44,282 bases of DNA from a virus, in the IMG/VR virus record IMGVR_UViG_3300030044_000036, positions 1 through 44,282 of that record, one strand, 5' to 3'. How positions within the stretch are numbered: position 1 is the stretch's first letter; each line of letters starts with the position of its first letter. Positions 8,060 through 16,157 of the stretch are shown piece after piece. The notes beneath the pieces are model-generated. The model searched no databases and was not told the origin of the DNA. It worked only from the letters and a program-made list of their open reading frames with translations. The translations under genes and the position numbers were made by a program.

Positions 8060-8316
8060 TATTCGTTCTCCTTATTTTTGATTCCAAAATACGCTCTAAG
8101 CTGCTCTGTACTCTTTATACTTTTTGCAAAAGCTTCAGATAGGTTCTTACCATCATAGTTGTCTTGGAAGTTCTTTTGCAAGACAATTCGTGGATTGCTA
8201 GAGGTAAATTCTACGAAGATACGACCGTTCATTACGTTCTTCTTAATGACTAGGGTTGTATCCTTGTCCAATTTCTTTTCTTTCATTACTTTGAAATCTG
8301 TTCCAGTAACTGCCAT
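8059..8316 (-). CDS. Small hypothetical protein
   Basis: Eighty-five residues, with an N-terminal beta-rich part (TTLVIKKNVMNGRIFVEFTSSNPRIVLQ begins at residue 20) and a C-terminal helix ending in charged residues. The stop overlaps the next start by one base. It begins 14 bases after the likely transcription start of a TTGACA promoter that reaches into the subtilase gene, with CGAGG as ribosome site, so it may head the operon running through the ssDNA-binding, UvsY and RecA genes. Confidence 0.65.
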   Translation of the reverse strand: MAVTGTDFKVMKEKKLDKDTTLVIKKNVMNGRIFVEFTSSNPRIVLQKNFQDNYDGKNLSEAFAKSIKSTEQLRAYFGIKNKENE

Positions 8317-8336
8317 TGGATAACCTCGATGACTAA

Positions 8337-8365
8337 CTATTGCACATCTCGTGACATCCTGTCAA
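8337..8365 (-). promoter_or_regulatory. Promoter candidate for the ssDNA-binding/recombination operon
   Basis: On the - strand TTGACA (8360-8365), a 17-base spacer and CAATAG (8337-8342). The -10 contains the TAG stop of the subtilase gene. The -35 is perfect and the -10 is moderate. Transcription would start about 14 bases before the ATG at 8316. Confidence 0.45.
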
Positions 8366-9080
8366 CAAGTTTCCCAGAAAAAATTGCGCAGGCCATCGAA
8401 GTACCTGACATGATCCCTATAAGGTCGTTAGGAAGAAAGGATAGAACACTATCGCCAAGTTCAGAATCCGTTACTCGACTACCCCAATTAGAAGAACCTA
8501 GGCGGAATCCATCGATAGCGTTGGCGCTAACAACGTGCTCATTTTTCAGAAAATAAGAAGCGGGGTAGAACTCATTTCCGGACACGTCTAGACTTTGATG
8601 TTCATTCCCAGCAGCTACAACGAAAATAGTTTTAGGGTGGTTACGAATAATCAAAAACTCCTCTTCATTAAATTCTGGTCCGCCTCCGGAATAGTTAACA
8701 ATATCCGCACCATTTGAGACTGCTTCTTGCATGGCCAAGGCTTCTCGTTGTAGGTTTTGTTCTCCAGAGGCAGCATTTGAATAGTACTTATATATCAGCA
8801 GACAGAAGTCGGAATTGTCCGCATATCTCTGAATAAGTCCAGCCACAAAAGTCCCATGGTTGTTAATATCGTCCAAAGTCTCACCCGGCACAAAGTTCTT
8901 ATGTCCAGTAGGACAGAGATGGTCCTTAAACCGTGGATCTTTCAGATCTAAGCCCGTGTCCACTATAGCAACATGGATCTTCTTGTGCGGTTTATGGCTA
9001 CGATGAAAGTGAGTCTTTAGGGACGCATATCCTAGGGTTGAAAGCAGAATTAGAAGGATAAACGGAAAGAACTTCTTCAT
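8337..9080 (-). CDS. Secreted subtilisin-like serine protease (S8 family)
   Basis: A 247-residue subtilase with all three catalytic residues in the usual settings: Asp41 in AIVDTGLD, His75 in NNHGTFVAG and Ser228 in MSGTSMA, plus the oxyanion Asn159 in VVAAGNE. Residues 1-20 (KKFFPFILLILLSTLGYA) form a signal peptide, so the enzyme probably acts outside the cytoplasm or in the envelope. It lacks the usual long inhibitory prodomain, as only about 15 residues separate the signal from the core. It may process virion or cell-surface proteins or help lysis; this is inference. It follows the polymerase gene and has its own promoter, with the -10 only six bases from the ATG. Confidence 0.87.
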   Translation of the reverse strand: MKKFFPFILLILLSTLGYASLKTHFHRSHKPHKKIHVAIVDTGLDLKDPRFKDHLCPTGHKNFVPGETLDDINNHGTFVAGLIQRYADNSDFCLLIYKYYSNAASGEQNLQREALAMQEAVSNGADIVNYSGGGPEFNEEEFLIIRNHPKTIFVVAAGNEHQSLDVSGNEFYPASYFLKNEHVVSANAIDGFRLGSSNWGSRVTDSELGDSVLSFLPNDLIGIMSGTSMACAIFSGKLVDRMSRDVQ

Positions 9081-9086
9081 AGCTAA

Positions 9087-9115
9087 ATCCTACTCTTAAT
9101 AGAGACCAAAGTCAA
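9087..9115 (-). promoter_or_regulatory. Promoter of the subtilase gene, -35 overlapping the polymerase stop codon
   Basis: TTGACT (9110-9115), 17 bases, TAGGAT (9087-9092), six bases, ATG (9078-9080). The TGA of the -35 box is the stop of the polymerase gene. Predicted transcription starts at or next to the ATG, so the message may be leaderless. The AGGA inside the -10 could alternatively serve as a ribosome site for transcripts coming from upstream. Confidence 0.6.
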
Positions 9116-12100
9116 CTACTTTCAATCACAATATCCTGAATGGAGCAGTCTCCGTCCTTACCGGCGCGCTTCTTAAGGAATACGGTTACAATCTGCCCCT
9201 TCTTAAGTTCTGGGGGATACGACAAAACACCGCTGAAGTAATCTGGCCAAGCGACCATCTCCTTAACGTATCCGTCGTAGTCAGCTACAACCTTGAGCAT
9301 TTGCTTGGTATTGTTCTTATAGTCCTGAACCTTAGTATCTACGATAAAGGCGGAAACGGCTACCATCTTATCCTCAGATACGGCCTCTCCTGGAAGCTCA
9401 TTTAAGCGCTGTAGGACCTCTCCAGATACTAAAAGAGTCTCCAAGCCCGTATTAGGATTGGTCATGATTTTAGAGGGCTTAGAGCGGCCTAGGATACACT
9501 TAGAATGGTTCTGTCCGAGATGATAAAGGCCCACAAGTAAGCTTGGAAGGATCGACTTTTGAATAGCGGCATTTTTAAGAGGGTCTTGTTCTATGGTAAG
9601 GTACTGTTCTGGAATTTCACCCTTTTTAGGTTCCAAGGCCTTGATAAGTTTACCTTCTTTGGCAGCTTTTGCGACCTTTTCATTGTATTTCTGGATTTCC
9701 ACCGCGTCTTCGAATAGCTGTAACTTATCCAGGAGCTTAGACTTGGGAGGAAAAAGAGAATCCAAGACACCAACGTGGATGAGCTTACGTGAAAGAGCCG
9801 CCCCGGCAACGTCCCGATTGACGAAATCTTGGATGCTCAAGTAAGGCCTACCAGCGATGATAGGGTCAATGGTCTTTTCTTGCATTCCTCGGACCATCCC
9901 CAACTTCGATCGGATCTTCCCATTGGCGTAGTCGATCTCCATTTGGTCTGTAGAGAGGTTAATGTCAGGACTGGTAATTAAGTGCTTAACGTGAGGCCAA
10001 AGCTTTCCCGAGATTTCTTTCTGGGTAGCATTGGAAAGAATTGCAGTCCACCACTCAAGGAAGTAGTGATGCTTAAGGAACATACAAGCATAGGTAATAT
10101 AGCTATATGAAATTCCATGACTCTTATTAAAAGCATAGCGTCCAAACGTTACAATTCGGTCCCAAAGTTGCTGGGCTTCATCTTCCGTAACTTTACCGGA
10201 TTTGAGACATCCGTTAATGAATTCGGGCTTGATCTTGAGCATGGCAGCGCGTTTCTTCTTACCAATGGCCTCTCTGAGATTTTCTGCAGCAGAACCACTA
10301 AAGCCAGCGAGCTGCTTTGCAAGTTTGGTGATTTGCTCTTGGTACACAAGAACTGAATACGTTTCAGGAATTAGCTCCTTTAGGATCGGAATATCTTCAT
10401 ACGAATTACCGTTACGACGATAAACGTACTCTTCCGCCATGTTACGACCAGTCTCTTCAATAACGTAATCGAGAGGGCCTGGACGAACCAGAGATAGAAT
10501 GATGGAGAGGTCTTCCATATTCTTAGGCATGATCTCTTTGACAAAGGGGGTCATCGTCTGGGTATTGATCTGAAAGCAAGACTCTGTAGCTCCATCCCAA
10601 ACACTCTTATAGGCTTCCTGATCTTCTGGAAGGTCCCAAATATAGGTTGGATTGCCCTTGTGAGTGAAGTGGCCAACCTTATTGTTTTCGCCGTTCTTCT
10701 TATTGATGAGATCTAGACATACACGAATATCTTTTAAGTTAGAAACAACGAGGAAATCATACTTAACGAGTCCAGCCGTCTCCACTTCGGAAGCGGTATA
10801 TTGAGTTATATGGCCTTCTTTGAGTGGAACAAAATCTGAAATAGGCTTATCAGCAACCACAAAAGCGCAAGCATGGACCGAAAAATTTCTCGTAATTCCT
10901 AATGTTTTTTGCACCACGTCCCACTCTGCTGGACGAGTGGCGGCATAGTTCTTTAAGGCGTCAGATGTCTCAAATAGTCCATCGATATGGTTTTCATCTT
11001 CGTCCTGGAAGCCAAATAGGAACTGTTCATCCGTAATCCCCTGTCCTGCATCTGGAAGCTTCTTACAGAGTTGTTCGATTTCTTTTTCGACAGAGCCTTT
11101 AAAATAGCGATTTACGTCTTTAATGGAAGATTTTAGCCTGGACATTCCTCTCGTAGAGATCTGCGCTGCTTTGTTTCCCCATCGATGGTAGAGGTATCCG
11201 CTCTTACCGTCCTCCCCGGTTAGGAGATCGCGAGACTCAAGATCGCTATCGATGTCGGCCAATTTAAGGGCTTCGATTCGATCGGTAGAATAAAAACGAC
11301 CAAAGCTGAGGTCATACTTAAAAGGGGGAACTTTCGTAATACCCATAAGGTATGCAATCAAACTTCCAGCCGAAGACCCACGGCCTGGCCCAGAAAGTCT
11401 GCCGTTTTCTTCGTAGTGGGAGATAACGTCATGAATGGGGAGAAAGTAGGGGGAGAGATCCTTTACTTTATTTTTAGCGATAACGAGGACTTCCTCCTTT
11501 AGTCTCGAAGTCCAGATGGGGTCTTGCCAGCGCATTAGCCCCTTGGCTTTGATAATTTCCATGCACTGTTGGAGAGCGTTACCATCGCTGTCGGCCAAAC
11601 GCCACTCATATTTCAGCTCGAAGCTATCAAAGTTCTTAGCCCAATCATTGTTGTTAGATAAGATCTCGGAAGTTTTTTCCTGAGTTAGACCCATCTCTTT
11701 CAATAGATACCCTGAAAATTCCTCTTCAGTTTTCATATGAAGGTCAGACTTAAGAATTCCATTTCCGGCCAAAATCATCGTTTGGACGATCTTATCGCTC
11801 TTCTCAGAGTAAAAGGCGTAATCTGAAGCCAATACCAGAACACTGTGCTTTTTGGACATTTCAAGTAAAAATTTATTGATTTCTAGTGTCACATCCACAG
11901 GCAAAGGAAGAAATCCACGGTGCTCTTTTACCTTATCGATCCACTTGCCGACATTGTGGTAGACCCCATTTGAAATCTTGGATTCGATCTTGGCATGTCC
12001 AGACCGAATTACCAGGTCAATAGCTTTAATATTTCGGGCCTTATCCGTCTTGACCATGTCCGTGGCTAGGAGGGAATCGCTACTGCCGTCTTGAAAATCG

Positions 12101-12681
12101 ATTTTTACGACAGACGTAAATTTCTTACTCCAGGGTTCGCAGATCAATGAAACCGATAGCCTGTCACCGAACATTTTGCGGAGATTAAGAAAGACTTGCT
12201 CCGCAAGATTTGCGTCTGATGCGAGCAAGCATTTCCCTACCAAATCGTGAGGTCCACCAAGAACGAGAAGGGTGTTGAACTTAGAAAGGTGTTCTAGGGT
12301 TTTCCAATCAAATAGGGACTGAACTTCACCCTGAATTTCGATAGTGGGAAAGTCAGTGCGAGAAACAGTACGGCACAATTCTTGGTATGCAACTTGGTCC
12401 TTGGCATAGATAGTAGAAGTGAAGTATTTACACCGATCTGCGGGGGTTCCTTGAATTAGTTCGTCCAAGGGGTCCTTTAGGTAGAATTCGAGGCCAAGGA
12501 TAGGCTTAAGTCCAGCCTTTTTAACTGATTGGTAGGTTTTGAGCGCAGAGCTGAGGTGTCCTAGATCTGTATAGGAGAAGTATTCTCGTTTAAGCTCTAT
12601 GGCTCTAGAAATCATTGAGGAAAGAGTAGAACCGCTAAGGGCTGACTCTACGTGCTGATGCGGCGAAACTTTTAGGGTCAT
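9112..12681 (-). CDS. dnaE: DNA polymerase III alpha subunit (family C, DnaE-like)
   Basis: The replicative polymerase, 1189 residues, close to bacterial DnaE (about 1160). The active site is easy to follow: GPGRGSSAGSL (431-441), two metal-binding Asp in ADIDSD (475-480), and the third Asp at about 642 in KYDFL. The RNFSVHACAF segment (about 599-608) matches the conserved HAxG region. Further on are the fingers, the helix-hairpin-helix region and a C-terminal OB-type domain (VAVSAFIVDTK onward). The N-terminal PHP domain is reduced: the opening HxH is kept (SPHQHVESAL), but the later metal ligands are not apparent, so proofreading must come from the separate exonuclease at 13150. It is coupled to the upstream gene by ATGA. 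Confidence 0.93.
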   Translation of the reverse strand: MTLKVSPHQHVESALSGSTLSSMISRAIELKREYFSYTDLGHLSSALKTYQSVKKAGLKPILGLEFYLKDPLDELIQGTPADRCKYFTSTIYAKDQVAYQELCRTVSRTDFPTIEIQGEVQSLFDWKTLEHLSKFNTLLVLGGPHDLVGKCLLASDANLAEQVFLNLRKMFGDRLSVSLICEPWSKKFTSVVKIDFQDGSSDSLLATDMVKTDKARNIKAIDLVIRSGHAKIESKISNGVYHNVGKWIDKVKEHRGFLPLPVDVTLEINKFLLEMSKKHSVLVLASDYAFYSEKSDKIVQTMILAGNGILKSDLHMKTEEEFSGYLLKEMGLTQEKTSEILSNNNDWAKNFDSFELKYEWRLADSDGNALQQCMEIIKAKGLMRWQDPIWTSRLKEEVLVIAKNKVKDLSPYFLPIHDVISHYEENGRLSGPGRGSSAGSLIAYLMGITKVPPFKYDLSFGRFYSTDRIEALKLADIDSDLESRDLLTGEDGKSGYLYHRWGNKAAQISTRGMSRLKSSIKDVNRYFKGSVEKEIEQLCKKLPDAGQGITDEQFLFGFQDEDENHIDGLFETSDALKNYAATRPAEWDVVQKTLGITRNFSVHACAFVVADKPISDFVPLKEGHITQYTASEVETAGLVKYDFLVVSNLKDIRVCLDLINKKNGENNKVGHFTHKGNPTYIWDLPEDQEAYKSVWDGATESCFQINTQTMTPFVKEIMPKNMEDLSIILSLVRPGPLDYVIEETGRNMAEEYVYRRNGNSYEDIPILKELIPETYSVLVYQEQITKLAKQLAGFSGSAAENLREAIGKKKRAAMLKIKPEFINGCLKSGKVTEDEAQQLWDRIVTFGRYAFNKSHGISYSYITYACMFLKHHYFLEWWTAILSNATQKEISGKLWPHVKHLITSPDINLSTDQMEIDYANGKIRSKLGMVRGMQEKTIDPIIAGRPYLSIQDFVNRDVAGAALSRKLIHVGVLDSLFPPKSKLLDKLQLFEDAVEIQKYNEKVAKAAKEGKLIKALEPKKGEIPEQYLTIEQDPLKNAAIQKSILPSLLVGLYHLGQNHSKCILGRSKPSKIMTNPNTGLETLLVSGEVLQRLNELPGEAVSEDKMVAVSAFIVDTKVQDYKNNTKQMLKVVADYDGYVKEMVAWPDYFSGVLSYPPELKKGQIVTVFLKKRAGKDGDCSIQDIVIESS

Positions 12682-12965
12682 TCTTTTTTCGCTCTCTTAG
12701 CTTCGATTCGCTCTTTTAAGTCCGATATGCGTTTGATGGTGTCTGAATGTCTATAATTCATCCTAGCACTATATTTAGCATAGTCATGAATCCACGTCAA
12801 GGAATAGCGCCACCAAACGGCGTAGAGAACGACAGTGAAGCCCTTAGAACCTTCTAGGTCCTTTCTACAGCCTACAATCGGCTCAAACCCGTACCAATCA
12901 AGGCCGAGTTTACAATTCCAATCGTCGTCTTTGAAGAGATGGCACCAATCGAATAGGAGTTTCAT
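12678..12965 (-). CDS. Hypothetical Trp/Cys-rich protein
   Basis: Ninety-five residues, rich in Trp, Tyr and Cys in the first half (FDWCHLFKDDDWNCKLGLDWYGFEP), then a hydrophobic segment TVVLYAVWWRYSLTWI and a charged helical tail (SDLKERIEAKRAKKE). The hydrophobic part could be a buried strand rather than a membrane span. Four-base overlaps with both neighbours place it in the polymerase/exonuclease operon. No family recognised. Confidence 0.6.
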   Translation of the reverse strand: MKLLFDWCHLFKDDDWNCKLGLDWYGFEPIVGCRKDLEGSKGFTVVLYAVWWRYSLTWIHDYAKYSARMNYRHSDTIKRISDLKERIEAKRAKKE

Positions 12966-13153
12966 TTTTGGCTTTCCTCGAACTCTTCCTGAGTAGGAAT
13001 ATTGCCAAAAACTTCGAAATATCCCACCGCATCTGGTTCAAAGCCCCAAAGATCCTTAAGCTCCCAGTATAAAGTAGCGCCAGTACTAGATCCCGCTACT
13101 TCAGAAGGGTTTGGTCCCCAACTATAAATGGGAATATAGTATCCAGTTTTCAT
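12962..13153 (-). CDS. Small hypothetical protein
   Basis: Sixty-three residues, aromatic and acidic (YYIPIYSWGPNPSEV at the N-terminus, PTQEEFEESQK at the end). It is joined by ATGA overlaps to the exonuclease upstream and the 95-residue gene downstream, the main evidence that it is translated. Function unknown. Confidence 0.55.
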   Translation of the reverse strand: MKTGYYIPIYSWGPNPSEVAGSSTGATLYWELKDLWGFEPDAVGYFEVFGNIPTQEEFEESQK

Positions 13154-13785
13154 TCTGCCTCCAGCAAGGAAATAATGTCCTGAGTAGACCCACCATTTTT
13201 CTTTGAATCCATCAAAGAAAGCATGGCTTTGTATACATCGATTGTCATATGCACGTCTCCCTTCGCTTCATGAGCTTCCCGGCGTGGAATATTGAAGTAT
13301 TCAACCATGCTCTTCAACGTACCGATTTCCTTGGGCAGCCACCCACATCGTTTCAGGAATAGGGCCGATGTCTTCGTATCTTCCACATTATAGGAGAACA
13401 ATCCTTCCCACTCCTCTTCTGGAATAATGTACTCCCAAATGAACTTCAAGTCAAACATAACATTTTGACCAAGAACAATGAGGTTACTATAGCGCCCACG
13501 CTTCTTGAGATACTTCTTAGCAAAAGCGATGATTTTGACCTTAGCTTCAGCGTAGGTCACAGTGTTTGGGTCGGATAAATGTTTTTGAAGGTCGATGTGG
13601 TTCACGGCCATCGCCTGCGGATCACATACTGGCAACCTATCGTTAGGTTTGAGCTTTAGATCTAGCTCTTCCAAGACCTTAAGGTTTTCGTCAGTCATGG
13701 CCATGTACAGAGTTAAGATGTCATTTTGCTTAGCTCGGAGCCCACCAGTTTCGCTGTCCATGCAACAAAAGTATTGATCGCTCAT
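13150..13785 (-). CDS. DnaQ-like 3'-5' exonuclease (DEDDh), probable proofreading subunit
   Basis: This 211-residue exonuclease has the DEDDh motifs: Asp10 and Glu12 in CMDSETGG, Asp112 in GQNVMFDLKF, and His172 plus Asp177 in REAHEAKGDV. The family removes nucleotides from DNA 3' ends. Being three genes upstream of a DnaE with a degenerate PHP domain, it is the natural proofreading partner, like epsilon for alpha. No clamp-binding peptide is obvious. The ATG overlaps the stop of the small membrane-protein gene before it. Confidence 0.85.
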   Translation of the reverse strand: MSDQYFCCMDSETGGLRAKQNDILTLYMAMTDENLKVLEELDLKLKPNDRLPVCDPQAMAVNHIDLQKHLSDPNTVTYAEAKVKIIAFAKKYLKKRGRYSNLIVLGQNVMFDLKFIWEYIIPEEEWEGLFSYNVEDTKTSALFLKRCGWLPKEIGTLKSMVEYFNIPRREAHEAKGDVHMTIDVYKAMLSLMDSKKNGGSTQDIISLLEAE

Positions 13786-13952
13786 TTACGCTTACTCTCC
13801 AAAAGATTGTCGATAAAAAGGGATGTTAGAAAACACCAAATAATGCCGGTTACTAGATTTACTGTAGTATTGTCTTTATTCACGGTAATAACGGCATTTA
13901 TGGTCAAAAATAGACCTAACGCTATTTTAAAAATATGGTAATGCTTTTTCAT
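13782..13952 (-). CDS. Small membrane protein, 56 residues
   Basis: A short gene filling the gap between RNase H and the exonuclease, tied to both by ATGA overlaps. The product has two hydrophobic stretches (IFKIALGLFLTINAVITV, about residues 7-24, and VTGIIWCFLTSLFI, about 34-47) and a basic C-terminus (LESKRK). It is a probable two-pass inner-membrane protein. The perfect coupling on both sides supports it as real. Role unknown; tethering replication proteins and holin-like activity are both speculation. Confidence 0.6.
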   Translation of the reverse strand: MKKHYHIFKIALGLFLTINAVITVNKDNTTVNLVTGIIWCFLTSLFIDNLLESKRK

Positions 13953-14587
13953 CGTTCTTTTGCCTCTCTAATCTCAAGTACGGATCCACGTTTACCGTGA
14001 GCTTCCCGGCTATAATCTTCTATTACTCCAGTCTCAAAGTCAATGATTTTTAAAAGACCCTTGTACCACAAACTTACAACGTCGGTGCGCTTAGTTCCAA
14101 TGGCTGATTGCGTTTTGTTCTCAACTTGATCTGAGGCCGCTTCTTTAATCTGCTTACGAGCCAAATTAGCAAGCCGGTCGCATCTACTATTGTTAGGGTC
14201 TCCACTATGGCCTTTTACCCAACGAGTTTTAATGTTTAGACGTTTGACCAGAAATTGGAGTTGTTTGAATTTCTCCATTTTCTCTTCTTGTTTGAAGCGA
14301 AAAGATCCGTCTGCCCAACCAAGGACGATTTGGCTATCGGAACAGAGTGTTACATCGAAATCTACCTGAGAAGTTTCGGCGTTGGCCTCTCTACTTCTAT
14401 TAACGAATTTAAGGACTTCAGCTAGGCCTTGAATTGCGCCAGCTAGCTCCATATCGTTGTTGGTGACATTCTTCTCGTGTCCAGATCCTTCTGAATACTT
14501 AATACCGTCTACGACCATCACCCAACCCCAACCGCCATTGGTGGCCTTGGTTTGAGCGGAACCATCAGAGTATAGATCTATTTTCAA
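13949..14587 (-). CDS. rnhA: Ribonuclease HI
   Basis: RNase H cleaves RNA in RNA-DNA hybrids, for example Okazaki primers. The catalytic set is visible: Asp8 in LYSDGSA, Glu47 in NNDMELAG, Asp84 in LCSDSQI, then WVKGHSGD with His127 and Asp137 in SRCDRLA. The fold occupies about residues 1-150. The C-terminal 60 residues are an extra, basic extension (GTKRTDVVSLWYKGLLKII and on) not found in E. coli RNase HI (155 residues), perhaps a substrate- or protein-binding add-on. It overlaps genes on both sides by four bases. Confidence 0.9.
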   Translation of the reverse strand: MKIDLYSDGSAQTKATNGGWGWVMVVDGIKYSEGSGHEKNVTNNDMELAGAIQGLAEVLKFVNRSREANAETSQVDFDVTLCSDSQIVLGWADGSFRFKQEEKMEKFKQLQFLVKRLNIKTRWVKGHSGDPNNSRCDRLANLARKQIKEAASDQVENKTQSAIGTKRTDVVSLWYKGLLKIIDFETGVIEDYSREAHGKRGSVLEIREAKER

Positions 14588-14778
14588 GATGGCTCTCCAG
14601 GAGATGATTCTTTGCCCAAAAATCTACCTAAAGCGCTATAAAGCTGCTCTACTTGATCTGGCCAAAGATCGGAGGACCATCCCTCCTCTGGATCGCGGAT
14701 ATAGAGATGTCCAAGTTCGTAACGGAGCGTTAGGATCGTATCACCGTTACTCGCGACTACCTTCTCCGTCTTCACCAT
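14584..14778 (-). CDS. Small hypothetical protein
   Basis: Sixty-four residues with a beta-rich centre (GDTILTLRYELGHLYIRDP) and a helix (PDQVEQLYSALGRFLG). The start lies 32 bases inside the preceding gene and follows a GGAGAT ribosome site. The stop overlaps RNase H by four bases. The layout suggests a coupled accessory gene. No family recognised. Confidence 0.55.
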   Translation of the reverse strand: MVKTEKVVASNGDTILTLRYELGHLYIRDPEEGWSSDLWPDQVEQLYSALGRFLGKESSPGEPS

Positions 14779-14986
14779 CTACCATCTCCTTGCGCAACTC
14801 GACTATGGATTGTTCGTAGAGCTGGTCTACCTCTTCTTCCGTAATCAAGAGTAACCTACCTATGGCCCCATTGTCAAGCTTTCGTTCGTTCTTGGCTAAA
14901 AATCTATTCAAGCTGTTTGCGTATTTAGGCGCTTTGATAAAATCTTCATCTTCCATGATTTTTTGCTTTAGTTCATCTTTTTCCAC
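14747..14986 (-). CDS. Small acidic hypothetical protein
   Basis: I place the start at the GTG at 14984-14986, which follows a G-rich ribosome site (GGGGG) and gives 79 residues. A TTG six codons earlier, at 15004, is also in frame. The product is highly charged and helical (EKDELKQKIMEDEDFIKAP) and ends in an acidic tail. It overlaps the upstream coiled-coil gene and the downstream 64-residue gene. Function unknown. Confidence 0.55.
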   Translation of the reverse strand: MEKDELKQKIMEDEDFIKAPKYANSLNRFLAKNERKLDNGAIGRLLLITEEEVDQLYEQSIVELRKEMVDGEDGEGSRE

Positions 14987-15362
14987 GTTTGCCCCCGAAA
15001 TCAATCTTCAAAATATTGTTTTCACTACCAATAATCAATTGGTCGTGGTCTCGCTTAAACTTGGCAATGGCCATCTCTATATCTAAAGATGCCTGATAAA
15101 CCTTTACTCGTTCAGATACGATAATATTAAGCCTAGATGATGTCTTAGCGAGTTCAGCCTTGGATTTCTTAAATTCCTGAGCTAGAGGAATAGTATCCTG
15201 CTTTTTAAGAAATTCTATATTTTGTTCAAGTTCGTTCTTACGAGGAGCTAATATAGCGATTTCCTTGTCTAGTTGCTCTATACGAGCTTTGACAGAGAAA
15301 AGGCTAATATCGGCATCTTTGATAGCACGACTGAGCTTATCTAGATCTGTTGTGAGGCCCAT
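14973..15362 (-). CDS. Coiled-coil hypothetical protein
   Basis: 129 residues, almost all predicted coiled coil: heptad-like spacing from residue 5 to about 105 (DLDKLSRAIKDADISLFSV, then ARIEQLDKEIAIL, KNELEQNIEFLKK, AELAKTSSRLNIIV). A short basic end (GGKRGKR) follows. Starts after an AGGAG site and a possible extended -10 promoter. It could be a scaffold or a partner of a nucleoprotein. Not assigned to a family. Confidence 0.6.
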   Translation of the reverse strand: MGLTTDLDKLSRAIKDADISLFSVKARIEQLDKEIAILAPRKNELEQNIEFLKKQDTIPLAQEFKKSKAELAKTSSRLNIIVSERVKVYQASLDIEMAIAKFKRDHDQLIIGSENNILKIDFGGKRGKR

Positions 15363-15385
15363 GTTTAGGTTTGACTCCTAAACTT

Positions 15386-15394
15386 AGTATATCA
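15386..15394 (-). promoter_or_regulatory. Possible extended -10 promoter
   Basis: TGATATACT on the - strand, in a 42-base gap between the phosphoesterase stop and the coiled-coil gene. The TATACT is a good -10 with an upstream TG. No clear -35 is present. The ATG is 23 bases downstream with an AGGAG site between. Confidence 0.3.
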
Positions 15395-15404
15395 CAAGAG
15401 ATTG

Positions 15405-16157
15405 TTAAAGAGAAACAAGCTTTCCTTCGATAACAACGGTCCCATTAACAATAGGGGTTGGAACCACGTAAACGGCTTGAGTTTTAGGATCTAGATAGGC
15501 AACCCCAAATCCATGTGACCAGTCCTTCCGGGCCTTAATTTGATGGAGATAATCGATCTCATTAATATCTCCTAACCAGCCCAACATTGCGCCCATATGG
15601 CGCTCGCCGCTTGCATTGCCTTCGACCACATATCCAATGCGATGAGTATGTCCGATAACCACATTGGATTGAAATGCATCCAAAGACTTGTAGTGGGCGT
15701 AACGACCAGCAGTTCCCGTATCGTGGGTAATATTCAGCTTACCGATCTTGAGAGATTGCTTATAGGGAGTGTAAGAGAAACCCTTTTCCTTAAGCTCCAG
15801 GATCTTAGGGATGGAGATGAAGTTAAACAGTTCTGGAGCCTTATCACGCAGGTATCGTTCAAGACGGTCTTCGTGGTTACCGGAAACAAAGTGGTAGTTC
15901 TTGGCTCCCAGTTTTTTAACTTCGTCCAAAGCGTCTTTGGTGGCTTCGATTTCTTCTTTAAGCTTAAGAGCCCGATTAGGATCTTTGCTATGGCTTGAGA
16001 CTCCATAGAAATCCGCAAAATCTCCCATGATAACAACGTGTTGTGGCTTAAATTCCCTGGCAGCTTTAAGCATCAAATTCCAGGCATTTTTATCTACGTA
16101 TGGGTGATGGCAATCGGGGATGAGAAGAATTTTTTCAAGTTTGGTAGATTTGGACAT
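15405..16157 (-). CDS. Calcineurin-like metallophosphoesterase
   Basis: A 250-residue two-metal phosphoesterase with the full motif series: Asp15 and His17 in IPDCHHP, Asp46 in IMGDFAD, GNHED at 93-97, His145 in NITHDTG and GHTH at 169-172. These enzymes hydrolyse phosphoesters in nucleotides, nucleic acids or proteins. The layout is nearer to single-domain phage phosphoesterases than to the Mre11/SbcD protein at 26199, and there is no capping domain. The exact substrate is unknown. Its start overlaps the stop of the upstream HNH gene by one base. Confidence 0.82.
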   Translation of the reverse strand: MSKSTKLEKILLIPDCHHPYVDKNAWNLMLKAAREFKPQHVVIMGDFADFYGVSSHSKDPNRALKLKEEIEATKDALDEVKKLGAKNYHFVSGNHEDRLERYLRDKAPELFNFISIPKILELKEKGFSYTPYKQSLKIGKLNITHDTGTAGRYAHYKSLDAFQSNVVIGHTHRIGYVVEGNASGERHMGAMLGWLGDINEIDYLHQIKARKDWSHGFGVAYLDPKTQAVYVVPTPIVNGTVVIEGKLVSL

